DNA of 64,000 bases, taken from positions 25,034,335 to 25,098,334 of the forward strand of contig NC_088788.1 in NCBI RefSeq assembly GCF_949628265.1, written 5' to 3'. The position numbers and the translations under genes were made by a program. The DNA is from Cloeon dipterum. Taxonomy: Eukaryota; Arthropoda; Insecta; Ephemeroptera; Baetidae. Numbering within the stretch: the stretch's first letter is position 1; every line of letters begins with the position of its first letter. Shown in pieces: positions 21,929 to 35,300 of this stretch. The notes under the pieces were generated by a model. That model did not search any database and was not told the origin of the DNA. It saw nothing but the letters and a program-made list of their open reading frames with translations.

Positions 21929-24900
21929 ATGTCGTTCAACAATTATGGTGGAGGAGGAGTTCCTAACCCATGGGGTAACTCTGCAGGAAATTTCCAGGCC
22001 AACCCTGGAATTGCTGGAATAGGTGGTTTTGCCGGGAACGCAGGAATCAACCTAAACAACCTGAATACACCGCAAGCTCAGCTCGCAGTTGGTTTGATAA
22101 GTAATCTGCTGACCATTCAGCAGCAGCAGCAGCAACAACAACAACCACCACCACCAGTCCAACCACAATTGAATGTTCGTCTCTTAAATAGATACATCAA
22201 TGTATAAAAAATAGGGGTGCTATTAAGTGTCCTACTGGAAAGTATCCTTAGGGAGTACCCCAAAAGCGTCCAAACAGAATGTGTATTCTACGGAAAGTGT
22301 TCCCCCCACGAAATATCAGAAAGTGGCCTAACAAAAGCAAACTTTTTTGTTATAGATAGATATCATTCGTTTTTATTTACAATTTTGGATTCAGACATTG
22401 CAGTTAGAACTTTAAAAAGCTGTTGTCAATAGAATTTTTCCAGCTACTACACAGAGTTCAAATCATAATCGGTCTGGTTTCGTTTCCTCGCTCTTGGAGC
22501 CGTTTTAGTATTCTCAGTCTTCAGACGCCTGGGGTTCTATGTACTCTTGTATACACGCTAAAGGCACTCGTGTCTATTGCATCAAGTTTCTTACTAGCCC
22601 TCTGAATTTTCTTGCCCTGCATTAGATGATGTTTCAAGCGTCTTTTTCCGTTCCCTCCCTATCATCATTACCTGTCATGCTTTGATCAAATCTCAGTGTA
22701 TGCCCCTCCAGCTATTTCCCTCAGTTGCATTGATTAAAATAAATTAATTATTACAAAATAATTATTAATTAAAGCTTATAAAGGAAAAGCTAAACATTTG
22801 GGTTTGAAACTCTCAAGTATTTGGTAAGGGCATCGTGGAATACTTCCAGGGAATTATTTGTGCGGTGTGTGCCCATAAATAGAGACATCCTTGGGTTCAA
22901 ACCCTCTGATCCAGACCCAGTCAACATAGTAGAGCATACTACTTAGTTTGCTTTCAACTTTGTTATTTTTGGCTTCCTGCACTATGCATCTGAACTCACT
23001 ACATCAGCGGGTCGCAATTGTCCTCAAGCGTTAGGATACTTTCCGGAATCAGGAACACCATTTGGAGGACACTTTGATGGCACCCAAAATATATTTTCCT
23101 CTATAATATTTCATCATGCACAATATCTCTGACATTAAAGATTTCAAGCAGTGCCTAAGAATGATTAATGTGTATTTGATGTATCGCTAATGTATTTAAA
23201 ATTTTGTCTTGGCTTAATTTCAGATGATGGGTTTGGGTGGCATGGGCCCCATGAACAGTGGCTTCAGACAGGGTGGACAGGGCAGTAACCAGGGATATTC
23301 GACGCGCAGATATTCTCCCCCACGACGTAGATTCCGTTCGGTAAGTATTTCAAGTGTGAGAGAGGCGTTTCATCAGTGTCTTCCTGGACAACTCGATGGT
23401 CGTGTCGTTTTTGATAGGCCACTAATACCTTGCCAAGGCAGTTTTTCCTATCTCAACACTTTGCTACGGATTGTGACTCAAGGCACAATTGGCGATTCAA
23501 TATCTGGCTATGGCGCCAGATAGGCTTCTGCCAAATCTGGATGATTTAACAGGGGTTGTGTGGAACTTTTCGGGTTGTAGGGGTGTTTAATCTGTTGCCC
23601 TAATATTGAAAATCAGATAAGCCTGGATAGCCCTCAGGTGAAAACCGGAGGCTGACAAGCATACATTCTCTGCAATTTCACTTCAAGTTGGGCAACTGAC
23701 GGATCTCTCCAATCAGTGCGCTTTGCGGTTGCAAAGCGCATTCGTTGGCATCGTCAATTACTCACATGCATTTTCTCGCCTTCGTCCACCACCTTCCACT
23801 TCTACCCGGCTGGTTGTTCTTTTTGTCGCCTGCGTAGCCGTCTCCTCGTCGCCACCAGCAAGCACGACGACCAACTGCCAGTAATTCTGGAAAGTCTTAT
23901 GCTGATAACCACCGCAGGATGCCTGTCAAGAGGTAAAATCATTATCAAACTATCTCCTTTGACGCAATTTACTTCATTGGATGAGGTTTGCAACCAAATG
24001 TTCCAGAGAACAATCGCAAAATTTTGGTCCAAATAGCTCAAGACATTTGGATCCTTTTCACTAAAATTGTACTATTCCCGAGTGTCTTCCACCACAATAC
24101 TCTTCTGTATCCCACTTTGGATCACTATTTTCGCTCCGAGTCTGGGCTTGGGTCCTTGAAAGCTATAGCCGTTGCGAGCTTGTGCTAGAGACCAAATTTT
24201 CAAGCTATTTTAGGCACTTCTTACTTTCTGTATTCTGTTGGCAATATTCGGGATAAAATATTAAGTTTCTGCTTTATTGGTGCAGGGACCATGTGGGCTA
24301 TCAGCAAAATAAAAAGAGACCTGAAGGAAAAAACGAATGGAAGAAGAAACCTGACCTGAAGAGGGATGATGAAGAAGAAAAGCACGAGGAAATGCCTGGA
24401 ACGGCAGAGTCTGAGCGAGAGCAAGCGCAGACAGCTGATGAGAACAGCAATGCACCAAATTTGGCTGAGGAGGAGAGTCCAGAAGTGACCAAGAAGGAAA
24501 AGCCTGAGGTTACAGTCGAAGAGGGAAAGGCTGAGGAAGCAAAGAAGGATAACGTAGATGAAAAAAGCCCAAGTAAAGGGGACAAGAAGACAGAGGACAG
24601 GGTTAGTGAAGAAAATCAGTTTAAAACAAATTCATCTTGCCGAATTAGCTATTCAAAACCCGCTAGTTTGTTTTATTGATAGTTATTTAAAATATTTAAA
24701 TCAAATTTAAAAAGATAGCTATTGTGAGGCTTAATATAAGGTCAATTTGTGGTATACATTGTAGTTGATTTAATTATTTGGAATTTTCAGAGTGCTTCTT
24801 ATGAAGGACTGCCGGGTGCAGCTTTCCGCTGTCATTTGTGCAAGAAGAGCATGTGGGACGCAAGGGTGAGTGCCCTAATTTTATCATAATGACACAGAAA

Positions 24901-26331
24901 TAATTATGTTATATTTTAGTCCTTTGACAATCATGTTCGCGGAATCGCCCATTTGCGAATGCTGGACAGAGTGGAGAAGGACTATGGCGAAAAGGCCAAG
25001 ACCCTTCGTGAAGCTTGCCATGTAATTTCAAAATATAATGGAAAGGAAACATTATTAATAATTAACATCTGATCAATAGGCGGAGGAGATGCGGATCCAG
25101 CAAGACCAGGAGTACCAAGCCAGAATGAAGAACAAACCTCTTCCGTCGCGGCGTGACTTTTGCAAAATGTGCGATATGGTCATTTACGGTTCAGTCCTTG
25201 ACCACCGGCGCTCATCTCAGCACCAGGTGAAATAACTCATTTCTGATTATTATACGGGTTTTGACAGTATCTTGCTCTTCAGGCTCTGAAAAACCATTTG
25301 CATCCGAAATGCTCGACCTGCCAGATTGATCTGCCCTCTAGAATCGATCTGGACATCCATGTCCTGACTTCAGCACATTTGAAAGTATGCTGGATATGTT
25401 TGCATTTGAATGTAGTGCCTCATTTACAAAATTTACAGCGTCTTTTCAGAGACATGCTTAAAAAGCCAAAAGAGGATAAGAGGGAGGAAACCCGTGACAA
25501 ATCAAAGCAAAAGAAAACGGGGCCTGTCGGAGAGTATGATCCAGATGTGGCAGTTGGTTAGTTTTTTTCTGTTTGACAGGAATAATGTGACTCTAAACTC
25601 TTGTCATTGATCTGCAGGGGAGAATTACCTGGTCAAGGTGACTGGGATTTTTTGCGAGCTCTGTCGTCAGTTCTTCTTTAGAACTGAGGAATCTCTTAAA
25701 TTGCACTGCAAGACCAAAGAGCATCACGCTAAAGTGGTGGCTGCTCAGGTATGTTTAACATAAAATCTGATATTTACGCATGTATCAAATACCCCATTTT
25801 TAACAGGCTAAAGTCTTGCAAGCAGAAGAAAAGGAGGCGGAACAAGAGGATTCTGAAAAGAAGGAAGCAGAAGAAAAAAATGGTGACGAGCCAGAGGCAA
25901 AGAAAACTAAGCAGGTTGATGATGTGTATGACCCATTCTCTGCTGATGCTGAAGAGATGGATGCCAATGAAGAAAATCAGGATTGCCTCCTTGAGGAGCT
26001 CGAAGCTGAAATGGAGAGTGCTCCTTATGATCTTGAGCTTGATACTTCTGTTGGAAACACTGCTGACCCTGTCAATGAGGAGGATGCCATCAATGAGGAG
26101 AAGGATGCCATCAATGAGGAGGAGGAGGATGCCATCAATGAGGAGAAAGATGCTGCCAACAATGAAACTTCTAAGGAGGCCACTGAAAACACAGAGATGC
26201 AGTTTGACGAGGAATTGGTCGCAGATATGCCTGAAGCAGGAACAAAATCCAATTGCAGCAACACATCAGGCAGGGGCCGTGGTAGGGGTATGCGACGTGG
26301 CCGCGGAAGGGGCAGGGGTAGAAGTTATTAG
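21929..26331 (+). CDS. Pep: Protein on ecdysone puffs (Pep)-like zinc-finger RNA/DNA-binding protein
   Basis: Eleven exons: 21929-22174, 23224-23340, 23838-23932, 24286-24601, 24791-24865, 24920-25021, 25080-25226, 25283-25384, 25439-25556, 25618-25748 and 25807-26331. Total 1974 nt, 657 residues. The first donor (AAT|GTTCGT) is weak, and exon 3 could instead start at 23859; both choices keep frame. The N-terminus is Gly/Asn-rich with nine Gln then four Pro, followed by an RS-like patch (RRYSPPRRRFRS). Four zinc-finger modules follow (FRCHLCKKSMWDA, DFCKMCDMVIYG, KCSTCQIDLPSRIDLDIH, FCELCRQFFFRTEESLKLHC), the arrangement of Drosophila Pep and related CIZ1-like proteins. An acidic tail with EDAINEEK repeats ends in a Gly/Arg box. 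Drosophila Pep binds nascent hnRNP-associated transcripts at active puffs. The 54-bp intron 25385-25438 is frame-neutral and has no stop. AATAAA lies at 26413-26418. Confidence 0.9.
22118..22156 (+). repeat. CAG/CAA (Gln) and CCA (Pro) codon repeat in Pep exon 1
   Basis: Five CAG then four CAA codons give nine glutamines, followed by a run of CCA proline codons. The CAA interruptions suggest a moderately stable tract. It sits just before the weak first splice donor. Confidence 0.85.
26070..26152 (+). repeat. Short coding minisatellite (EDAINEEK repeats) in Pep
   Basis: Three tandem copies of a unit of about 21-24 bp (gatgccatcaatgaggag with variable gag/aag additions) encode repeated acidic DAINEE motifs, and a fourth diverged copy (KDAANNE) follows. 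The repeat is in frame and likely varies in copy number between individuals. Confidence 0.85.
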
Positions 26332-27571
26332 ATTGACTCTGCCACTATCAGGACGCTTTCAATGCTCCCTTTCATGAGGAAGAAAGCCTTTATTTGGAAA
26401 CTATCATCAACTAATAAACCCTTGACTAAACCTTAACTGGTTAGTTTCACTGTGTCTTATGCCTTTATCAATACAAATATCACACACCTGATAAGTTGAA
26501 TGCTTCTTAGAAAAAGGAATCTGAGTGCCTGTTTTGCTACAGCTAATTCAACCATTTTTATTAACCTATATGTTGCATGTTATACCGCATTAACTATATC
26601 AGATATTATAAATCAGCTCTGTAATAGTCAAATAGATTTTCTTCATGTGCGATGATCTATTGCAGGACTAGCATGCTATCACCAAATAATATACTTGTCG
26701 TGTACCTATTTGGCAAGCATCCTATCTTGCCCCAAACGTTTACCAGAGTTTCTAGTCATTAATCTTGCTAAAGTTGATATAAATCTCCGTGCCTTAGGAC
26801 GGTTAAATATACCTCTCCTGAAGTCGACACCAGCACCCACGTTAATCTGCTAGCTAATTTAGCTCAACCGCTCTAATTTGCATAATGATTGCTGTACAGA
26901 GCCTAATGAAGAGGTATAATTACGAATTATGGCCTCAGGTACATGTGACTCACTAAAAGCTGGCAAATTGCTTATCTCGCTCTCATTCTCGCAATCTAAA
27001 ACTTATCAGCCACCTTTTATAATAGCTCATTCAAATGCTGTTTAGCCAATAAAAGCAGAGTAATTGCAAGGAAAGTGTATAATGTTGAAAGAAACTTGAC
27101 TTCATATAGCATTACGCCCCTAAAACCTACTTCGCTGACGCAGCCCGCTTGACGAGCACGCAACACGTGTAGTATTATCTTTTCGGCAGGGGCTAAAACT
27201 AAACTAATCCAGCTGGACCAAGGATTATATTGGAAGATATTAATTGACCCAGTCTTACTTTTTTCAGGGCATATATATATGGCTTTATTGCAGTTTATCA
27301 CAAAATATGACGAAGACTAAAACAGCACAGAGTACACGTATGACCATAAAAATGCGTCAAATGGAGCCAGCGCGTATCAAAATAATGATGCGATCCCCAT
27401 TATCTTATCACACTTTTCAACCTCAAACAGACAACTATAGCTCTCGAGCAGAGCACTCCAACTCCATTCCAATTAACAGTGCGTTAGAGCACACGAGATT
27501 TGCAGCTCATTGGAACATTTAATATCGAGAATAAATAAAGTGCGCGAAAAACATCCACATCGAGAGCGCCA
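26332..27571. other. Intergenic region between Pep and the first tetraspan gene
   Basis: Contains the Pep 3' end (AATAAA 26413-26418) and presumably the promoter of the gene starting at 27572. No further exon, RNA gene or repeat was recognised. Confidence 0.5.
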
Positions 27572-30321
27572 ATGGCACAGAAGGAAGCTGGAGGCCGCAA
27601 TTGCTGGGCCATCACAGCGGGTATACTCTCCACAGTGAGTCTATTTTCGAGGACTTAAAGCTGAACTCATTATCTTCGTGAAGTTACTTTTACGCAGAAT
27701 AATTGAGCATGTTGTTAATTTGTTACCTTTGGCCAACATTAATCACTGGAATGATGATGAAGTATGATATTTAACACATTGAATTTAATATGTGCGAAAA
27801 TAATTGAAAAGAAATGTCTCATCAGTGTAGAATTTTAACAAAATATAGTCACATATAAGTTCATAATTATATCTTATAAAAGAAAATAGATAATTTCAGC
27901 AGACATATTAAAATACTATTCTCGCAAAGCTGCGTCTTGGAAATTTGCGATTGGCATCTGTTTACGTGTGTGTTTCTTTTTTAATTCCGTCATTGATTGT
28001 GCATCAAGTTGTGGTATTTGATAAACTTATCGATCAGTCACTCAAACATCCGTGTGTGTTAGATTCAAGGAGGATGTTACCTGGCATTGGCTTTAGCAGC
28101 GCTAGCTTTGTACTACTGCAAAATTGAAACATCGGCGAGTACTGATAATCCTGCATTTCTCCTCTACTTCATATATTTTTACAGTGAGTATGTTATTGTA
28201 TATTTAGCTTTTGTTGGAGTTACTTCACACAATCCGTTGATATTTCAGTCTGTGCTATTTTTTACAATATTAAAACAATCTCAGTACGGCTCCAATTGAT
28301 TATGCACTTCATCTGCAGATCCCCAGTGTAATGATACTTTGGACTCCGTCGTGGAGGGCCAACCAATTAAGTGGCCACCGAAAGAATTCCCAACAGCCAC
28401 CCTCACTTGGCAATGGGCCATCGCCTACTGCGCCATCAACGGTGTCTGGATATTTACGAGCTTGTTCCTGACAAGTAAGGCGATCAGAGTTTTTCCCTTA
28501 TTGTCTGCGTCGTCTACACGTCCCCCCCGCCCGTTCACATTATTTATGCTTGCATGCAGGCAGTGCTCAAATTTGTAAAATATTACTTTATGTGCTACTT
28601 CTGACTTTTTATTCAAATCGGCAAATTTTCTTTGGGAATATTTCTTATATAAAAGGATATTAAATGTTTTCAAGAGCGGTATATTTAATATACGATATAT
28701 GGGGTCCCTATTGTTAGTGCAGGGAATTAATAAAAATTTGAATACGCGCGTGCCTGAAATAAATTCATATTACGCACAATTATTTTAAAATATCCCGAAT
28801 TTAAAAATCGGTTTGTTTCATGAAGTAACTGAACAAATAATTTAATGCGTTTAGTTCAAGAGCAAATTAGTCCAAATTTTAAAGCTTAATCTGGCGTGAG
28901 CTAGAAAAGTAATAATCGAACCATTTTATTCACGGAAAAAACCTCTGCAATATATAATGAGTGTGCCAATAAACCTGTGCATTACAATATTTTGCTTGCT
29001 CTTTTAGAGGAAACAAAATACTTTATATATTTTTTTAGCAAATATAAATTTTCCCTGGTTCCATATAGTTGCTGGTGCAGTAAGCAGCAAAAGAGGAATA
29101 TTCAGAATTGCTCTACCAGTTCTATGGCTGATCTCAACCTTGGCCGTTCTCGTAGCTGACGTTGTCGCTTCTATCCTGTACGGTCTCGATCTTGGAAAAG
29201 TTCTGGTAGGGCTTAGGTTAAAAACTTTTCTCCAACCAGTTTAAGCTGACCACAAACATTTTTTAGGAAAGCGAAACATCACCGTTATCAGCTCTCTTAG
29301 ATGTATCGTCGCTAGATCCACCAATTCAACTTTTTTTGGGAAATCTTAAAAATCCTGAAGCTAGTCTGCCATCCGCCGCCCTCCTCATAGCTGTAGCGAG
29401 GGGGGGAATTTTGTGGGTCCTCAACTTAATTTTGTTCTTAGGAGTCCTGGTCTCAACAATAAAATCAAAGTAATTGAGTGCTTTTAAAATAATTGAAATT
29501 GAATCGCATTTAATATTTAATCATCACTTTTTAGCAAAGCGGCCAAAAAGCAAGTGAACAATCAGCGACCACCTGTGCAAGCTGCCGCCGCCACTTCCGG
29601 CAGGCATGGAGATTCATCCTGGCACCAGTCCCAGGGTGGAGTGGCTAATCCTGCTTATGACAAACACGGAGATCATGACTTACACGCCGTGAGCAAGAAA
29701 CAAACGTTTGTGGCATTTTTGTATAGTAAATTCAACTTCGAAATCTTTGTCTTTTGTCTGTATGTGCGCAATTAACCAGCAATTAATTTGCCCACGCAAC
29801 TTTTCAAACATTAAAAGCTTGTACTTTGTCATTTTTTCATGTTTCTGCAACATCCAAAAGTATTAATCTTTATCGCTTTTATTACTCTTGGAAACGTAGA
29901 ACTTGCGAATCGTGAGTCATTTACGATTTTTTGTTTTCCTTGCGTGTTTGCGCGATAAAGAGTAAAGTCGAGGTTTTTCTACAGACGACCCCGTGACGCA
30001 GAAATTCTGGCGGCGGAAATGCAACCGCATTCGCACCAAGAACTGCGCAATCAGCGACCTTGGTCATACCTGGACCCTGCTCCTGAAGAGCTGGAGCAAG
30101 TGAGGCGCCGGCCGCGAACGCCGCCTGCCGAAGAGTGGAGTTTCAGCCCTGACTCGACCCTGAAGCTGCCAAGAGCGACCCTGGGCCACCCTCAGCCTTC
30201 AGCGCCCTACCCTACCGAGCATCAGCATCAAAACCAGTTTTACCACTATCCCTTCCCTGAGCAGCAGTATGGAAATCGCTACCTGAACACAGCCGGCAGG
30301 CACAATCCCTACTTGAAATGA
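27572..30321 (+). CDS. Four-transmembrane protein, tandem copy A
   Basis: Exons 27572-27634, 28063-28183, 28319-28474, 29069-29205, 29267-29469 and 29535-29688 are well supported by splice sites and phase. The last exon most likely starts at 29968, because only that acceptor keeps the Pro/His/Gln-rich reading frame open to 30321 (395 residues in total). A stronger-looking acceptor at 29985 would stop after three codons. Four hydrophobic segments are visible: near the N-terminus (AITAGILSTIQGGCYLALA), WQWAIAYCAINGVWIFTSLF, LWLISTLAVLVADVVASILY and LWVLNLILFLGVLV. The first extracellular-type loop holds a QCND segment. The cytosolic tail is Pro-, His- and Tyr-rich. I cannot name the family; small arthropod tetraspan proteins, including septate-junction components, have this shape. 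The intron layout matches copy B downstream. AATAAA at 30408-30413. Confidence 0.82.
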
Positions 30322-32389
30322 GCCAAACGGGCGCACTTGAAAAATAATTTTGTTTTATCAAGAACACCAGCCCCATAACAAAAATGATGCCACGTTTAAA
30401 TCGCGTAAATAAAATTTGTATTAATTATTTTATATACCCAGTTGATAACGTTCAACAAGTAAACAAAAATAATATGTATTTTTATTCTTTGAATATATTT
30501 GTCTTATATTTATACAAGCCAGTTAAACTATGTTGTGAAACGTAAATTATCTAATTTATATTCTTTACTCTATATTTATAACAATGTGAGAGAGCATTCC
30601 AATAAAAGTGCATGGCGTAGCGCATGTGATATATCTTATTGAAATGTCATTTATTTTTGCGTCATTTGTATTTTATGTGTATGATAGCTACAGAGATTTG
30701 AGAAAATTTTCTCGTAAGGACAGGCGTTCTGCGATGGAAATGGAAATCTCTTTCTCTAACTGTTGAGTCGTTGAATTTTATTCCTATCGATTCTCGACAC
30801 CCAACTGACGCTTTATTCATAAGATCTTCATATATGTTTATTTGTCAAATTAGTTAGAATTATATTTCTGTCAATTGTAAAATCAATATACGTATATCTC
30901 ATGAGAGAGGGCAGCAGCTGGAGCTAAAACATTACAAACACAAATCAATTTCAACGAATGTCACTTACAATGAGAACAAGTCTGATTTTCATTTTACTGA
31001 TGGGAATGAATTTGTTGCATATTGACACGCTAGTACGCAGCTAAAGACCAAGAAGAATGAATTACTCTAAAATTGAATTACCTAGACACGTGTACCCAAT
31101 AAAATAAAATATTCACGCATTTATATAATCAAGCACCTTTTCAAGCGGAAAACATAAGCGCGATTAATTCAATCGGTTTGCTCAAAGCAACAGAGGAATG
31201 TGCATTGTGTGTATATTTATCTTCAAAGGCTAGGCATGCCACAGAAGCCATTGAGGTTAAATAAAAGAGTGCTAACAGTGCGTTTGTTTACTCTAGCGCG
31301 CCTGCAGCGCATCCAGCGTTGAGAATAGTCGCACTTAAATGATCAATCACGAAATGTCAAATGTTTCAATCCAAACTTGCAGCCGAAACACTGTGTTGCA
31401 ATCAAGAAGTTTAAAAGGGGGAATTAATAGGCAAATGCTAAAATTTCAAAATTCCTGCGTTTGACGGAACTGCGTCAGGCATACCAAAGCTCATTTTACC
31501 AAAAACATTCTAAGACCATTTTTCCACTATAAAATTTGGAAATTTTGACGTCAGTATAGCTATGACTGAAATTTCCCGCTAGCGTGACTGTTGTAAATGT
31601 TAATTTGGTCAATTCATTTTTTTTATAGATATCAAACGAGGAAAGAGGAAGTTTAAAACCTCAAAAGGCGCAAGCGTTCTTTCATGAACGGCACTGTCGA
31701 GCACTATTATATCTAGACGCATTTTTACTTGAACGCCTCTGGAGAGGTAGTCCGCACGCCCCAAATTTGATCGAATCATTTTAATTCACTGTTTGAATCT
31801 TTTTGCAGGTAAGACACTTCTGCTCAACAGGATAAAATCAGTTTTCACGCTTCTCTCGACTGCTAAGTTTGTAATTATCAACACCGACCACAAGCTAGAG
31901 GATGCGCTTAACACGCCTCGCATAGCAATTATAATTGGACTCCCAAACAAGTGTGATTATTTCCATTTATTCAAAGTTACGAAAGCGTTGATCTCTTTAT
32001 AAAAGCGCAGCAAACCTTTTAATATTAAAAGGCACGTTCCTAAAAATATTTTCTTTTGTGAAATGAAACGAGTGCTGATTTTCGGCCAAGAATTTCTAAA
32101 ACAATATTAATATTGCGTGGGAAACTATTTTGCTGTTCACTCCCACTGATATCTATCACTTTGTCAGTGTTGATTTTGGCTGTAATGATTGACTTACCCG
32201 CGGATATTTACAACCCACGTGGTTGCTACGTATCATTTTTATGCTATACAGAAACACCTTATTGGAGCAGTCGCGGCCAGTTGATAAGCCCGCGGTGATA
32301 TCACCAAGAGAATTACTTAAAGCTCATCAACCTAAGTCGAAGGAGCAAGTTAGCCTGCAAGAAGCAAGAGGGAAGGACGCACACCATCG
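30322..32389. other. Spacer between the two tetraspan copies
   Basis: About 2 kb of AT-rich DNA with the polyadenylation signal of copy A at its start and the presumed promoter of copy B at its end. No exon, RNA gene or inserted element was recognised. Confidence 0.5.
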
Positions 32390-35300
32390 ATGTCTAACGA
32401 TATCATGTCACCACACATCAGGGTAGTGGCCCTTTTAGGCGGAACCTTGAGCACAGTAAGTTTCCATTTAAAAAGATCGGGAATCGAATTTAAAAAAAAT
32501 TGAATTGGTTATTTGGCATTCAAATTTTCCTGCTATGAAAACAAATCCTTAATTTGTATCTTTATATATATATATATATATATATAGTAAAATAAGAATT
32601 AAACGGTAAAGAAAAATATTTAGTTTCAAAAGATTATACTTGATAATTGTTAGGAGAAGGATTAACATAATAGGTAGTAATTTTAAATAACTATATTTTT
32701 TATTGAAATTTGGTCAAAAAGAGTAAACGCAGTGACATGCGTAAAATTACATTCCGTTACTGACTGGATAATCACTGTTTTAACTAACATACCGCCGTTA
32801 AAGATTTTTAGTCTCACATAAGAGATTATTACAAAAAGGTCGAGTCAGCTTAATACCTAATAACCATTCCAATAAATTAACTTTTCAACTTCAAAAAACA
32901 ACTCATTTGAACAATTTTATATTTTTTTGACACAAATCTTTCATATTATTCTTGTTTTATATTTTAATTACCTTGATAATTTAACAAAAGTAATTAAACA
33001 TCAGAAAATTTTTAATCTCCAGCTTTAATGAGCTATTAATTATTTATCTTGATATTTCATTCCTTGTTATTATGAACCAAGTTTTAATGTTAATAGAGAA
33101 GAAATTAATTTATTTGAAATTGTTACAACTTCGTGCACATAGTGTGCTTCTACCTTCAGTGTTTTTTTTTTAATTTTTTTATCATAGAAAAATGTTGGAT
33201 TTTATAAATATTCATAGAAAAAGAAATTCAACTGAAAGAACGAAGATGAATAATAGAAAAATATTATCTTCGTTGAGAACTTTCAATCCATAGTTGGCAG
33301 TGGCAAATATGTGCATTGATGTGAAGTTAAAAGTTCTCACTGTTATATTAATTGGTAGAATTTTAAAAAGTCAAACAGATAATTTCAAAACTTTCGCCAA
33401 TAGAAGATTGCTGATTATGGCAAATGATTCACTCGTTATTCGCGTCAGCTAGTTCTTCCTCCGTTTTTGAAAGCTTTTGTATCAATTTGTCAAGGCGTGG
33501 TGGATTCGCCTCAAGAGAACAAACAGTCTGCGCAATTTGGTCGATTATCACCGTGCATTTCCTCGACTATTTTTTTTTAATCTTTTTCCACGTTCCTATA
33601 AGCCGATAAACCCTCAATTAGTGGAAATGAATGACGGCAAAATATAAAAGAATTAAAAGGTCTCAACTGTAGCACTGCGTTAATCCTAAAAGTTTGTTAG
33701 CAAATAATATATAGTCATTGATAAGGGATATATGCCTTAATCCCAATTTAAGGCATTAATTTCGTTTTCAAGGGTAAATTGAAAACGGTGGGCATTTGAT
33801 TTCCTGTTCCTGTAGATTTTTCTTAATCAGCCAAAAACTCTGAAAGCTAAGTAATAAACACTACTTGCGTCCATTTTTACAGTTTCAAGCAATATGTTGG
33901 GGAATAATGGCCCTTCTCGGAATCATCGGCCACGGCGTTTGTGACATGTGGGACAAATCTAGCACGTTCTTAGTTTCAATGCAGGAAATGTATTTCAGAA
34001 GTAAATTTACAAAAGAAGGTTCTGAGGAGTTAATAATCAAATCTAACCACTTTTCAACAGGCGAAATCGAAAGTTGCCAAAATTTTACGAATCCCAATAA
34101 TCTAACGTGGCATGGGAGCATCATGGCTCCGCAATCAGTTCTCGCTTGGATGATCGTTTTCCTCATCTTCAACTGCCTTTGGTTCTTCGCTTCAATTCCG
34201 CTGATCGCTGGTAAGTAATGGAGAAATTGAGAAAACACGCATATTAACCGCACCAATCATAATTCACATAATTTTCCTGATATAATTTCATTACTCGCGC
34301 CACAAATACACATTTGTACTTCCCAGTCGTGAGCGCGCGTGCAGCACTCTCACTCATTTCACGCTCCATTATGTCGGCCGTACTCTGTCACATTTTAGGA
34401 AAGGATATTCATTTCCTTTCTACTTAATTATGAGAGTTCAGTCGAGCAACTCGTTGGGAAAGGAGAAACAATGATGCGCCTGATTGTAAATCACGAGCTG
34501 CGGTTGCTTCCTCGAGAAATATTGAATTATTTATGACGGCCATTTACAGCTTGGAAGAACTCGAGACAGTCCTTCACTGGAATTACAACTTCAATCTGGT
34601 GTGTGGTGACAGTGATGGTCCTTATTGTCGATTTGGTTGCATGTGCCATGTTTGGCTCAGACTATGGGAAAATAATCACGGTACAAATATAAATTAGCAA
34701 TACGATCATGAGAATATTTCAATTATTTCCTTAATGAGAGGATTTTATAACTAATTTAATCACGAAGAAAATGTTTTATTTTAAATTTTAAAGCATATCA
34801 TTTTTTTAAAGGTGAACTCCAACTTCAAATTAATTTAGTTTTGAACCTAAAACATTTGCCGAAAACTTATATTTCGGAAGTTAAATTAAAGACTTTTTTC
34901 AATTAAATTTTTATTGTTTGATCTTATTAATTGATAAGCCAGCAAAAAATTGTTTAAAAAATGCTGATTGAAACTGAGATGTTATCTAAAGATTAATGTC
35001 TAATCCGTTCTAGACGTCAAATCTTGCAAGCTTTCGATATTTGGCGCCACCTGCTGTCATTATGACGCTGGCGGCTCGAGGATTTGTCCTTTGGTTCTTC
35101 AACCTGGGTGTGCTGGTGTACCTACTTTGTTCTCTTCCCGACATTCGCAAGTACAAAAAGGTGTGCATTCTTGTTTACCTACTTTTGCTACGGTAAACTT
35201 TATTATTTTTTACTGTCCAGGCGCTAAAGGATCAAAAGAGGCAGATGTCTATGGCCGAAATGTACGGTCCACCCGCCCCTGGGCACGAGTCCTATCATAA

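Noticed and set aside
22880-22915. T-loop-like GGGTTCAAACCC string suggesting a tRNA
   Set aside because: No matching acceptor, D-arm or anticodon stem could be built around it; it lies in a Pep intron.
25751-26377. 208-codon Lys/Arg/Met-rich open frame overlapping the last Pep exon
   Set aside because: It is the plus-one frame of the acidic Pep tail; Glu/Ala-rich codons read out of frame give this composition. The Pep frame fits splice phase and family C-terminus.
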